Positions 24,201 through 34,272 of a stretch of 64,000 nt of DNA are shown one piece after another (within the stretch, counting starts at the first letter, position 1; each line of letters starts with the position of its first letter). Below the pieces are notes generated by a model. It was not told the origin of the DNA. It worked only from the letters and a program-made list of their open reading frames with translations, and did not search any database. Origin of the DNA: Sesamum alatum (Eukaryota > Streptophyta > Magnoliopsida > Lamiales > Pedaliaceae). Location: assembly GCA_034509735.1 (NCBI GenBank), contig JACGWO010000007.1, positions 2,294,001 to 2,358,000 on the forward strand, written 5' to 3'. Position numbers and translations under genes: made by a program.

Positions 24201-26598
24201 TGAAATCTGTTTATTTAGCATTCTGCTGGGTTCTAGCCTCACTTCTCCATTTGCTTAAATAGGTCTTCACATTTACCCATCCAGAATACTCAGCCAAGTC
24301 AAGCAATCAGCGCTACAAGAAGCTTCAATTTGATATTCCGAGTGACACAGGCTCAACATTGATTCATGGTATGTGGCTCCGAAGGCTTATTGCTCTTTAT
24401 TGCTCAATATACTGAAAAACACTTGCAATGCAGTGGACATACTTTTGCCAACTTCTTGCACTGAGAAATGATTGATATTAGAGAAATGATATTATTGCTT
24501 GATAAAAATTCTTTACTTTTGTGCTATAATTTCAACTTTGAGTCCTGACATGGAAGTACTATAATTGTCTTGATTCATCTTTTCATATTGGAAGAGGAGA
24601 TGCCATAGGACAAACTGTGACCGGTAGTCTGGTGTGAAAGAAATATGGAAATAGTGCAGGTTATCCCAGCTATCCGTCATCTTCCTTCACAAAAACTCCT
24701 AGGAATATTTCATTTGGCTTTTGTTAACATTCACATTCTGCCATAGGATAAATAGATACTGGTGTCTGAAATATGGAATTGGTGCAGGTTATCCGTTGTC
24801 TTCCTTCACAATTCCTCTTGGGAATGTTTTCATTTAGCTTTTGTTAACATTCATACTCAACCCCATTAAAAGCTGAAGGGTTTAAATACACTTGGAATCA
24901 TGGATAGGAGGCGAAAATAGAGGAGCACGGCCTATGTGTGTCCATATTGTGGTTTTATTCTTTATCATTGCTTGGGTCAGTGGGGGTAGGTTGGTGGGTT
25001 TTGCTTGGTCCTATGCCTATTAACTAACTTAAGTTTGACTTCTGTTGCTTCCGTCAACAGGATTTGCAGGTTATTTTGATTCAACACTTTACAAGGATGT
25101 GCATCTTGGTATTGAACCGTCAACGGCTACCCCAAACATGTTTAGCTGGTACGGTTTTTAATGAAGATCTTCGTCATATTTGCTGGTTCTCTAGTAAATA
25201 CTGTATTCGTGGAGTTCTGAAACACTGATTTCTACTTTTAGTTTATTCGTGAGCTTTGTTGATATGATTGCTTCCTTCTTACTTAATATAAACAGGTTTC
25301 CAATATTTTTCCCACTGAGGACGCCAGTATGTGTTCAACCTGGAACTCCTTTGGAAGTTCATTTTTGGCGTTGCTGTGGTTCTACCAAGGTATCTTACTC
25401 TACTCATCTTGTGCTAGTTTTTGAATATGATCTTGCTTTTGATTTCGTGGTATTGTGTCCAAAGTAGAGTTGTGTTGTTCAAATTATATCTAGAACACAA
25501 TGACATAATTGCTTTTGCCGGGTTTACTGTTCTTGGCTGCTATCTTATATTATTATTACTATATTAATGACATAATTGCTTTTGCCGGGTTTACTGTTCT
25601 TGGCTGCTATCTTATATTATTATTACTATATTATATTATCTCTATTTCTATCTCCTATAAGATAATGTGTTATTTTAATTCTTGAATAATATTGTAAAAC
25701 ATAAACAGATTAAGAGGGTGTTCGGCTAGGCTTAAAAGCGCCTCAAAGCATTGAAGAGCTTTTTAAGATTTTAAACACCGATTGGCATTTTTCCTATAAG
25801 GGCTTATAAGATCTCAAATAATATCTTTTAAGAAATGTAAACTTTTCCTATTGTTTTTATGTTAATAGTCGACTATCATGAATAGCAAAAAAACTACCCT
25901 AATTCACCTTAGGGACAAGACGGCTATGGTTGCTAAAAAATTAACTACTAAATTTTTGTTTGGAGTTAAACTAACGTGTATTGTTTATAAGATGTTTGAC
26001 GACTTATTTGATTCTAATGGTATCATGTTTTTTTTTTGTTATTTATGGAGGTCTGTCTTTTTAGAGGTAAAATGACAAAAAAGAAGAACATGCCATTAGA
26101 ATCAAATAAATGCTATTTCTTGACATATTTTGATAAGATGTTATTATAAGATGTTTTGAGAAGCTTCTAAACTAGCCAGAGAGTCTGCATAAGATGTTTT
26201 AGGAGCTTATAAGATATGAATCTTATTTTAAAAATAAACTCTTCATACTGTAATTCTGTTATCATTTAAGAAAGATGGTTCAAAGTTAAATGGTTCAAGA
26301 ACTGACAAAATACATTAGAAATTTATTCAAAATTTTTCTTTGATATATTAATTAATCATTATTTTTGAAAATTTGAGATAAATTCATCTACCTAGAGTTG
26401 AAAAATATGCATTCTAATAATGTTACCAGTGATGGAATGATCTTTCTGTTCAGATTTATAATGCAACCAAATTTGATTAGAAAGAGAAGGTAACGAAAAC
26501 TTTGTGTTGAACAGGTTTGGTACGAATGGTGCGTGACGTCTCCATCTGCTTCGCCCATCCACAACACCAACGGTCGCTCATACTGGGTTGGGCTGTAG
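15291..26598 (+). CDS. PRMT5: Protein arginine N-methyltransferase 5 (type II)
   Basis: Makes symmetric dimethylarginine on Sm proteins, histone H4 and others; acts in nucleus and cytosol. Twenty-three exons, all in phase: 15291-15428, 18005-18122, 18446-18555, 18780-18869, 18999-19064, 20058-20149, 20239-20314, 20984-21070, 21424-21499, 21682-21773, 21854-21889, 22015-22083, 22329-22397, 22515-22568, 22693-22767, 23019-23111, 23213-23316, 23941-23989, 24099-24185, 24263-24368, 25061-25148, 25296-25389 and 26515-26598. They give 650 residues (A. thaliana about 642). Visible are the N-terminal TIM-barrel region, the [10 protein letters not shown] segment, SAM motif I ([10 protein letters not shown]), the acidic post-I region ([10 protein letters not shown]), the double-E loop [15 protein letters not shown] and the C-terminal beta-barrel ending SYWVGL. 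All catalytic residues I can check are intact. The A. thaliana orthologue is SKB1 (At4g31120). Confidence 0.97.
15650..16870. repeat. Five-unit degenerate tandem repeat in PRMT5 intron 1
   Basis: Two marker blocks recur in the same order. One resembles CTTCTAACAAGTTGTTCATT (near 15775, 16022, 16208, 16445 and 16690). The other resembles TTGAGAAGGTTGCTTCTCTG, followed by TTATTTTGTATATGCTTCTT (near 15822, 16068, 16253, 16487 and 16735). Spacing is about 246, 185, 234 and 248 bp. Between them lies a TTGTTTCTTATTTAATGGCCAC-like block. All units are T-rich and lie inside the 2.6-kb first intron. Confidence 0.75.
17005..17540. repeat. Dispersed duplicate segments in PRMT5 intron 1
   Basis: CAATTAGCCAATCACAC followed by TGTGTGAATGGTCAGTA (around 17018-17060) is repeated, slightly diverged, as CCAATTAGCCAGTCATAC and TGTGTGAATGGTCAGTA around 17463-17522. 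The spacing is about 450 bp, possibly a further relic of segmental duplication in this intron. Confidence 0.5.
19388..19988. mobile_element. ~600-bp inverted-repeat (foldback) element in PRMT5 intron 5
   Basis: The ends are inverted copies of each other. GGCTTATTTAGTTAAATAATTC on the left matches the reverse of GAATTATTTAAATAAATAAGCC on the right. Further in, TGCATTTTTTGGGATATAACAC on the left matches the reverse of the right-hand GTGTTATATCCC block, and the match continues into a GCAAGTCATCATTGGCAA block. The interior repeats GTCGTCATTG and its complement several times, so it can fold in nested hairpins. There is no coding frame. The superfamily is unclear and no certain target duplication was seen. 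Confidence 0.75.
24640..24860. repeat. ~125-bp diverged tandem duplication in PRMT5 intron 20
   Basis: The block GTGCAGGTTATCC ... TCTTCCTTCACA ... CATTTGGCTTTTGTTAACATTCA occurs near 24654 and again near 24784 with small differences. It is non-coding and lies between exons 20 and 21. Confidence 0.75.
25499..25632. repeat. Perfect 67-bp tandem duplication in PRMT5 intron 22
   Basis: Two consecutive copies of a 67-bp unit beginning AATGACATAATTGCTTTTGC appear identical. The lack of divergence implies a recent event, or an assembly duplication. Confidence 0.9.
25714..26185. mobile_element. TIR element in PRMT5 intron 22 (relative of the 5.1-5.9 kb element)
   Basis: The left end GAGGGTGTTCGGCTAGGCTT continues to AAAAGCGCCTCAAA. 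It is mirrored by the right end read in reverse (GACTCTCTGGCTAGTTTAGA, AGCTTCTCAAAAC). The interior repeats CTTATAAGAT. Length is about 470 bp, with no coding frame. A further CTTATAAGAT-bearing tail runs to about 26240. Confidence 0.6.
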
Positions 26599-27065
26599 GT
26601 TCGTTTTAAAATTATTGGCATGAAATACCCTGAAAGGGGTACGAATTTGAATGGAAGAAGAGTGGGTTTGTTGTATACTAGTTGGGAGCTTACTAGAGAT
26701 ATAGTTAGGTGTCTGATGACACATGTAGGGAAGTAAGAAACTTTACTTGTACAATTATTATTTATGAATGGGTTGTTAGTTCTTCTTTGAAATGTTGTTC
26801 TGGGGAATCATGTTTATGGTTACTGATCCGCCTGTGATCGGAAGTTTTTCTCCTGTTCCGAATTCACATTTTTTGCGCATAAAAGACGCACATTGTTAAT
26901 TCAAATGAACTTGTTGAGGTCCAGTCAAATGTAGAAACCAAGTATGGTTTGCATTTGTGGTGTACATCCCTACAGTTTAATATCTTTCCTCTTTCTAAAT
27001 TTTATTGTCGAATATTAGAAAATTCAGGTCATTTCTAAAAGTTGTTTCTATACACATAAGAAAAT

Positions 27066-27427
27066 GGTAAATTACAGCCACTTACCTCCTTTGTAATTTT
27101 TAACCAATGGCCCAAAATTAATCATTTTGTCCTTGAATTTTTATTACCATTGTATAAAAATCAGTCGAGGTAAATTGCATTATTGTTGCTTTGTGTAAAA
27201 AATTTAAGAAACTTTTGCTTAAGCATCGTTGTCCAAATTTTTTTTTTAAAATTAAATAAAAAATAATTTAGTACATAAGAGTATTTTGGTCAATTCACCT
27301 GTAAAAATGGGTGTAAATGAGTTATTTGTTAGACGGTTATAAATTTTAAAAGGGTATTTATAATTTTTCAAATAATAGAGATATTTATAATTATACTAAA
27401 ATTTAGGGTAAGTGGCTGTAATTTACC
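27066..27427. mobile_element. MITE with ~21-bp terminal inverted repeats (GGTAAATTACA family)
   Basis: GGTAAATTACAGCCACTTACC at the left end is inverted as GGTAAGTGGCTGTAATTTACC at the right end. The end motif resembles the 53636-54030 element. No clear target duplication was found. Confidence 0.75.
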
Positions 27428-27870
27428 CTAAAAAGGAAAATTAACTAATTGTTTCATATTAGTATGGTAAGACTTCATTAAACTGATCAATTTGATTTTC
27501 CAAAAATAAATGAACGATATAGTCAATTGAATGTTTAAAACTTTAAATTATTATTAATTTTATGAGATATGATTTTAATTTTTATCACACATTAGAAACA
27601 TTGGTTTTCTAAGTTCATATCAAATAGTCAAACTTTTATAAAATCTTTTATAAATTTAGACTAACAATTAATTTAAAATTGATCTTTTTTGCTAAAATAA
27701 TAATGGTAATATACAATGCCAAGATTATTTGGATGATAATAAATATTAATGAGATATATGTAATAAATATTAATAAAGGTATATGTTTATAGATGTGTAA
27801 TGAATTATTGATGAATAAATTGTAATTTTATTTAAATAAAAGTTTAAAATTGTAATCACTATTATATTTA

Positions 27871-28100
27871 TCTATATACTATTTATTAAAACAGCCTTAG
27901 ACTGAAGAGTAACTATATTTGGTAGATAAAATGTGGGCATACCAAAATGCTCTGCTTTATATATCTGTCATTAATTAGTTAGATCAATAATATATCGGTT
28001 TCATCACTTCTTCATTTATTTCTACTATATTTAATTAATTAAATAAATATAATAAAAAATTTAAATTATGCACACACATCGAGTGTGCCTCAACAATTAA
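27871..28100 (+). mobile_element. Possible decayed Helitron
   Basis: It starts with A|TCTATATACTATTTATTAAA, a plant Helitron-like 5' end. Near the far end is the hairpin GCACACACATCGAGTGTGC (28070-28088). A terminal CTRR was not found at the expected distance, so the end is guessed. Confidence 0.3.
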
Positions 28101-28729
28101 AGGGTGATCGGTATGTAAAAATAAATTTGAGTGGGAATATAATAAGAAACTTAGGAATAAAAAAAATTAGTATATCATTCATATGTTTGTTATACCAAAT
28201 AACAAGAAAATAAATTGAATCAAAATTTTCTAAATTATTTATTTTTATATTTGATAAATTGTAATGCAACTTAAAAATAAAAAATAAAAAAACTACTAAA
28301 CAAAGTCACATTACATAAGAAATATTATTTTGAAATGTTAAATAAATTATAAATATATATACTTTTTGGATATTTTTATATTGTTATTCATTATACTTAA
28401 TATATTTAAAATGATATATAAGTTTGTGATTATAAATCTTATAACTATAGTTTTATTAATATTTTATAGCAATATAAAAAAAATCTATTCTTAATTTATT
28501 GAAAATATCTAAAATCACGGATAAGGAGAAAATGTCTAATCTCATACTTACGGAAATAGACATTCCTACTAGAATTGAGTTTCTTAATTCTATATTATAC
28601 CAAATGTTTATTTATTTCATTCTTAATTTATTACCGTATTTCAATCACACTATAAATATACGTCTATGAGCCTCGTCCAAGTCATTGTGGGACCCTCCGG
28701 AAGAATCTCCATTAATATCTAGTAGTAAA

Positions 28730-28747
28730 TGGGCCAAACAGGGCCCA
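28730..28747. promoter_or_regulatory. Paired site II motifs upstream of the CWF21 gene
   Basis: TGGGCC (28730-28735) and its reverse complement GGCCCA (28742-28747) lie about 250 bp before the start codon, a common arrangement in plant housekeeping promoters. Confidence 0.5.
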
Positions 28748-28993
28748 AACTCGTTCATATGGGAATAGTCGGATCCATTATCATATTCCTCTCCTACACC
28801 GCCCAACCCTAATCCTTGTCTCTTCTTATCTCCAATCCCTCAGATCGTAGAAGTACGACGTCTGAAACGATTTATGCAGGAAGAGCAGATTCTTTCAACT
28901 GGAAATCAAAATAGTTTTTGAGAATTCTCTTCATTCAAAGCAGATCGGGATTTTGAAGTTTTGAGATTTTGTATACAATTCGAGGCGCTAATC

Positions 28994-31900
28994 ATGTATA
29001 ACGGGATAGGGCTACAGACGCCTCGGGGCTCCGGCACCAACGGCTACATACAGTCGAACAGGTTCTTCGTGAAGCCGAAGACGAACAAAGTCATCACCGA
29101 TTCGGGTAGAGGTTTTGAATCGGGTCAAGGGACCGCCGGTGTTACCCGAAAACCCAATAAGGAGATCTTGGATCATGATCGCAAGCGTCAGATTCAACTC
29201 AAGCTTCTTGTGTTGGAGGAGAAGTTGATTGATCAGGGTTACACGGATGCTGAGATTGCAGAGAAGCTAGATGAGGCCAGGAAGTCGCTTGAGGCGAAGG
29301 AGAATGATGAGGACGGCGGAAGTAATTCAGTTATCTCGGATAAGTACGTATGTTTTGAACTGCTATGTTTTTCTTAACCTTAAAAAAGTGGTTTAGATTG
29401 CTTTTATTTGTTCGGCTAACGAGCTAGGTTAAACAGGTAAAGTAAACGGTACTAGTTTTGTTTAAATTCGTCTGTTTGGCATAGGTCTGGTGATCTTTCC
29501 TGATAGACGAATGAATGAATGTCTGAAAATGTATTTGAAGTGGGAAGGATGTTCAGACTTCAGAGTCATGCTATTTAGGGGAAAAATTGGAATCTGTATA
29601 TGTATTTGGTTGGAAAGTATCGGCCGACTTGCCATTGGCCTGACATGAAAGCAAGCTATTGAGTTTCAATACATCATCTACTGAGTGCTGTGTCTCAATC
29701 ATCAATCATGTAGTTCTGTAATGTCGAATTGTCGGTTATACAGGTCTATGCTAACTGCTTTGCTTTGTCATCGATTATCTTTCTACGGTTTGTACTTATT
29801 TCTGAACTTGGCCTGCATCTTAATGCATTTGCCGAAGTTGGTTTGGCTGCTAAATCTAATCTAATGAAGTGATTGTTCTTGCTTGTGAAGATTTTCAACT
29901 CTAGTGCAAAGAATGATGGAATGTTCATAACTATATATTTTTCTAGTAGGTGCAACTGGAGTCAGTTGATTGGAGTTAGTTGTTCGACATTTGCAATTGC
30001 TTAATAATGCAGTTGTGATTGTTGGGATTCTTGGGAATTGATTACTTAAGAGGGCTGGGTTCATGTATTGATATAATTTTCCTGTCAATGAATTTTTTAG
30101 TTAGTCTGATTGAGTATTTGTTTTGGGCAATCAGGTTTTCACAGACACAAACCCATCAGGTAGCTGCACGAAAGGAAAGGCAGATGGAGACACTGAAAGC
30201 TGCTCTTGGAATAGAATCTGAAGCTGATAGAGAAAAGAAGCTTCGTGATGCTGAGGCCCAAGATTTTGAAGAGGAGCTTGAGGAGGGTGAGCAAAGAACC
30301 AAAAGGGATGTAGCTGATAGTCATAAGCAGCATAGAAAAGATGCAAGAGATGAGAAGGATGATATGCGCAAGGTTGCAAGGAAAACTGAAACTGGTAGAG
30401 GTGAAATAAAGTTGCAAAATAAGGAAAAAAACAGAAGAAGGCATGATGATTCCTCAGATTCTGATAGCATTGTGAAGCACGAGACTAAGGAGAAGCACAA
30501 AAAGGACCGTAGGAAACACAAGAAACATGAAAGTAGTTCTTCTGATTCTGATTCTGAATCTGAATCGTCAGCTTCTGATTCTGGTTCAGGTTCAGAATCT
30601 GATTATGACAGGAAGTACAAGAAAGCTCGAGGGCGGTATGATTCTGATGATGACTACAGCTCTGGTGGAAGCCCTAAAAGTAGAAAACAAAAGCCAAAGA
30701 AGCCGTCAAAAAACAAACGGCATGATTCTGATGATGACAGTTCTGATGAAAGCCGTGACCATAAGAGTAAAAAATCAAAGAGCAGAAAACGGGATTCTTA
30801 TGATAAATACAGCTCTGATGATGGCCCTAAACATCACCAAAAGGGAAAGCAAACGCGAAAGAGTAGGGAATTTGACTCTGATGAGGATTATGATTCAGAT
30901 GAAGGCCCCAAAAATAGGACTGGAAGGAGCAAAGAGGTTTCCAGGAGTAGGCGGCATGATTCTGATGATGAGGCATACACTGATAGATTAGAGGAAGATG
31001 AAAGAACCCGATCTAAGAAAATGGATCAACTGCAAACTCGCAGACCAGAGGATTCGCCTCGTGATAATGTTAGGAAAATCAGGAGTGAGAAACAAGAGAA
31101 AATCGGTGGAAGATATGGTCAAGAGGATTCGCCTCGTGATAATGGTAGGAAATTCAGGAGTGAGAAACAAGAGAAGGTTGGTGGAAGATATGGTCAAGAG
31201 GATTCGCCTCGTGATAATGGTAGGAAAATCAGGAGTGAGAAACAAGAGAAAGTCGGTGGAAGATATGGTGAAGAAAGTGACTCTGATTTTGAGGAGGCGA
31301 TCAAAAAAAAAAGAGAGCGACAAGATAGAGGTGAGTATGAATTAAGTGCTGGCCGTGGAAGATATGGTGAAGAAAGTGACTCTGATTTTGAGGAAGCTGC
31401 CAAAAAGAAAAGAGAGCAGCAAGATAGAGGTGAGTATGAATTAAGTGCTGGCCATGGTAGGCAAGAGAAAAATAGTAGAAGAAATCAGATTCATGATTCT
31501 GGTAAGGATGATAATCGTAGGAGTGATTATTCTATTGAAAGAAATAGAGATGCTGATCAGAATCGTGATAGAGTCGAAGGAGTAAAGTCCCTAGGAAGGA
31601 ACAGAGTTGGTCATGGTGATGATTCAGGTGGTAGAGGTGCAGTGAAGGATTATGCACATGAAATTGATATTGAGGATAAACAAAAGAGTAAGACTGATGG
31701 ATTGGATACATTTAGGAAATTGGAGCAACTCTATAAATCGAAAGGAGATGGATCTGGAGATAAAAGGGAAGATATAATAAGGGGTAAGAGGAAAATTCAT
31801 GATGGAAGTCGGGATGAACAACCTGAGGGGAAGTCTAGAAGGCGGGATTCAACAAAAGAGATTGGGTATGAGGGCACAAAGGATATATCTGACACACAGA

Positions 31901-32298
31901 GTAAACCATATAAGCATATGGAAGATAATAAGAAAGACTCAATGCCAAAACCTGGTGGGCATAGTGATGGTGATGATCATGGTGATACAATTCGTAGTAG
32001 GAATGAGTCACGACATGATAAACGGAGAGATAACCGGGACCATGAAGGTCATGGACGGAGTAGAAGAGAAAGAGGGGATGACGAAGATCGCCGTGGAAGA
32101 AAGCATGAGAGGGATAGAGATGAAGAGTCATATAAGAGAGATCGTGAGCATCAGCGAGTAGGAGAGGAACGAGCGAGCATGAAGGCTGAGAGAGATGGAG
32201 AATACAGTTCGAAGAAGGCTAGATATGATGAAGTACGTTCTAGCGGAAGAAGGTATGACGGTGACAGGGATGACGACAGGCGATCTAGACACCGGTAA
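28994..32298 (+). CDS. CWF21-domain splicing factor, SRRM2-like
   Basis: Two coding exons, 28994-29343 and 30135-32298, joined in phase across AA|G (lysine), give 837 residues. I chose the ATG at 28994 because the family begins [20 protein letters not shown]. Exon 1 and the start of exon 2 form the CWF21 domain ([20 protein letters not shown], then [17 protein letters not shown]). In yeast this domain (Cwc21) binds Prp8 and Snu114 in the activated spliceosome, and in animals it is the start of SRRM2. The remaining ~650 residues are low-complexity and highly charged, rich in Ser, Arg, Lys, Asp and Glu ([18 protein letters not shown]). They include two blocks of near-perfect tandem peptide repeats. 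The C-terminus is rich in RDRD-type stretches. The A. thaliana relative I recall is At3g49601. A role as a nuclear spliceosome component is inferred from the domain. Confidence 0.92.
31048..31458 (+). repeat. Coding tandem repeats: 3 x 75 bp and 2 x 99 bp
   Basis: Three 75-bp units start at 31048, 31123 and 31198 (peptide EDSPRDNxRKxRSEKQEKxG...). Two 99-bp units follow, at about 31270 and 31369 ([20 protein letters not shown]...). Both periods are multiples of three, so length changes keep the frame. High nucleotide identity suggests recent expansion. Confidence 0.9.
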
Positions 32299-34272
32299 TG
32301 AATGTGTTGATGCCCTGAAGTTGAAAACAAGGATGGTAAGTTTGCCAACATTCATAAAAATATTTTAGGGGTTAATAGCCCTCACTTGTGTTGGTTCCAT
32401 TTGATGGTAGTCTCTCTTCGGATTATTATTCTGGCGATCTACAGTTCTAAAAATGCATTTTTGGGTCATCGTATTAATTGTAATAACCTTATGTATGCAG
32501 CACTTGGGATTATTTGAAGTTAACAGACCCTTACATGTCATAGCTGGCTCGCGAGTAACTATTTGCTCACAGTGGCGGGGCTGGTGGCACAGAGTTTGGA
32601 CCAGACTATGTTGAACATGAAGTCTTCGACTCCCATGTTCAGAAAGAGCTTCTCAAGGGCTTTTGGCTTTCTTGTTGGTTGACACAAATGCTGTATGATT
32701 TGCCATGGAGAACTTGATTTAATGCATTCAGTGGTGTGAAGTCTGTTTGTTTTGATGTATAATTTGGTATGAAATTGCTGGTGTAATGCATTCAGTTATA
32801 TCAACTCTTCTTCTTTGCCAAGTGTGGATCTTTGCTTTTGCAGGCTCTTATCACCAAAGGGTGAGATCCTAATGAGCTGGTCGAATCGACCAAATGTATG
32901 ATTTCCATATGCATTTTCATCTTTTCAGTTGGCTTCACTAGCTAAATTTCTTGCACATAGTAAGAATTGGTGCCTCTGCATGCAGGCGGAGGAATAATCG
33001 GGCTACTGGGGCGTAACCGGCCAGTGCAGAATTGTATTCAAGTGTCGTGAGATTGAGCTAATTATTGCATTTTTTTTTCATATTCGTGAAGATTGAGGTT
33101 GCTTGATAATTTTGATAACAAGATTTCCAAACTCTAACGTCTCTGCTGCGATTAGAAACCACTTTCTTCAATTGGACAATGTTTTAGCAGCACATCTGAA
33201 CTGTTCAGGTAGCAAACCATGAAAACAGCATGGTTAACCATACTTGTCGCAAGTGACAGCACTGCTTTCTACGAAACAGAAACTCAGTCTGTCGCCCTGT
33301 ATCATTTCTACCACTATATACGAAAATTTGATAGAGAACAAATAGGAAGGACCGGACGGGGAACTAAGGATTTGCCATTTGAAAATAACCCCGAGAGCCC
33401 GACCAAGGGGGGGCACTAAGGCTTTGCTGTTTGAAAATAATCCCGAGAGCCCGACCAAGGGGTGGATGCCTAGGGAGGGTGGAGGGGCTGCTTTAACTAT
33501 ATTGATTATTGATAACATAACTATAGACAATTCGGTAGTGAATTGACTCTTTGGTGAGAGACAGGAATACAACTGATGTGATTGATATATGCTGCCCAGT
33601 ACTAATAATTCTATGGAGTTGCTATTAACATGTTTTACACACCTCCTGTATTAATATTGTACTGAAGACCAGGGGGAACAACTGGTAAAAAGTCTTTAAT
33701 CTTGAATTTGTGTTGCAGAATATCATCTATTGTGTTGTGTGAGGGTGCTGTCTCTGTGCCGACCGCCATTTCCTTTTCTGTCTACCTACCTGAAAGAAGT
33801 TCACAGTCACCATCCACAGTATTCTTAAAATCATGAAATAACCAAGTCTAACGTAGCTAACACATCAAACAGATTTTGTAATGATACATTACTAGAAGCA
33901 GACACAGAAAACACAGGCGATCAACACGTAATAGTTAATCACAGTGCTAAAACCACACTCCAATGACATGCTCTAAATGAGGATCAGTTTCTACGCATGG
34001 ATTGCGTTACAATCCTAGCATTTGGACTTTGCGTCATCATTCATAATTGCAAGATAAAGTCACGAATGCAAGTTAGATGCGATACAGCATGTGCATGCAT
34101 ATGCATACTTTGGATTTTTGAGGAATATATGAGGATAGTGTCTCAACTCATGATGTCTTGTCTCTCATCTTAGGATGAAGGTTACATGACAAAGTGGGAA
34201 TCATGTGTTTCATTAGACCATTATGAATGTAAGGAACTTACACTGCAAGGCGATACACAAAAGAGTCTTGTG
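32299..34272. other. 3' UTR of the CWF21 gene, then convergent intergenic
   Basis: From 32299 to about 33100 the sequence looks transcribed (3' UTR; a GTAAGT-like donor at 32337 and AG-ending tracts suggest possible UTR introns). At 33361-33465 a GC-rich block, TTTGAAAATAAxCCCGAGAG plus CCCGACCAAGGGG, is present twice with a 52-bp period. The rest holds no gene that I can support. Confidence 0.4.

Larger units (their letters stand above)
26599..28993. other. Intergenic between PRMT5 and the CWF21 gene
   Basis: The first ~200 bp are likely PRMT5 3' UTR. Then come a MITE (27066-27427), AT-rich sequence, a possible decayed Helitron (27871-28100) and the promoter and 5' UTR of the next gene (from about 28680). 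No additional gene seen. Confidence 0.5.

Noticed and set aside
30131..31403. Several long minus-strand and alternate-plus frames inside the CWF21 gene
   Set aside because: They are by-products of the low-complexity Ser/Arg/Asp/Glu codons of the real frame. They have no domains or splice logic.
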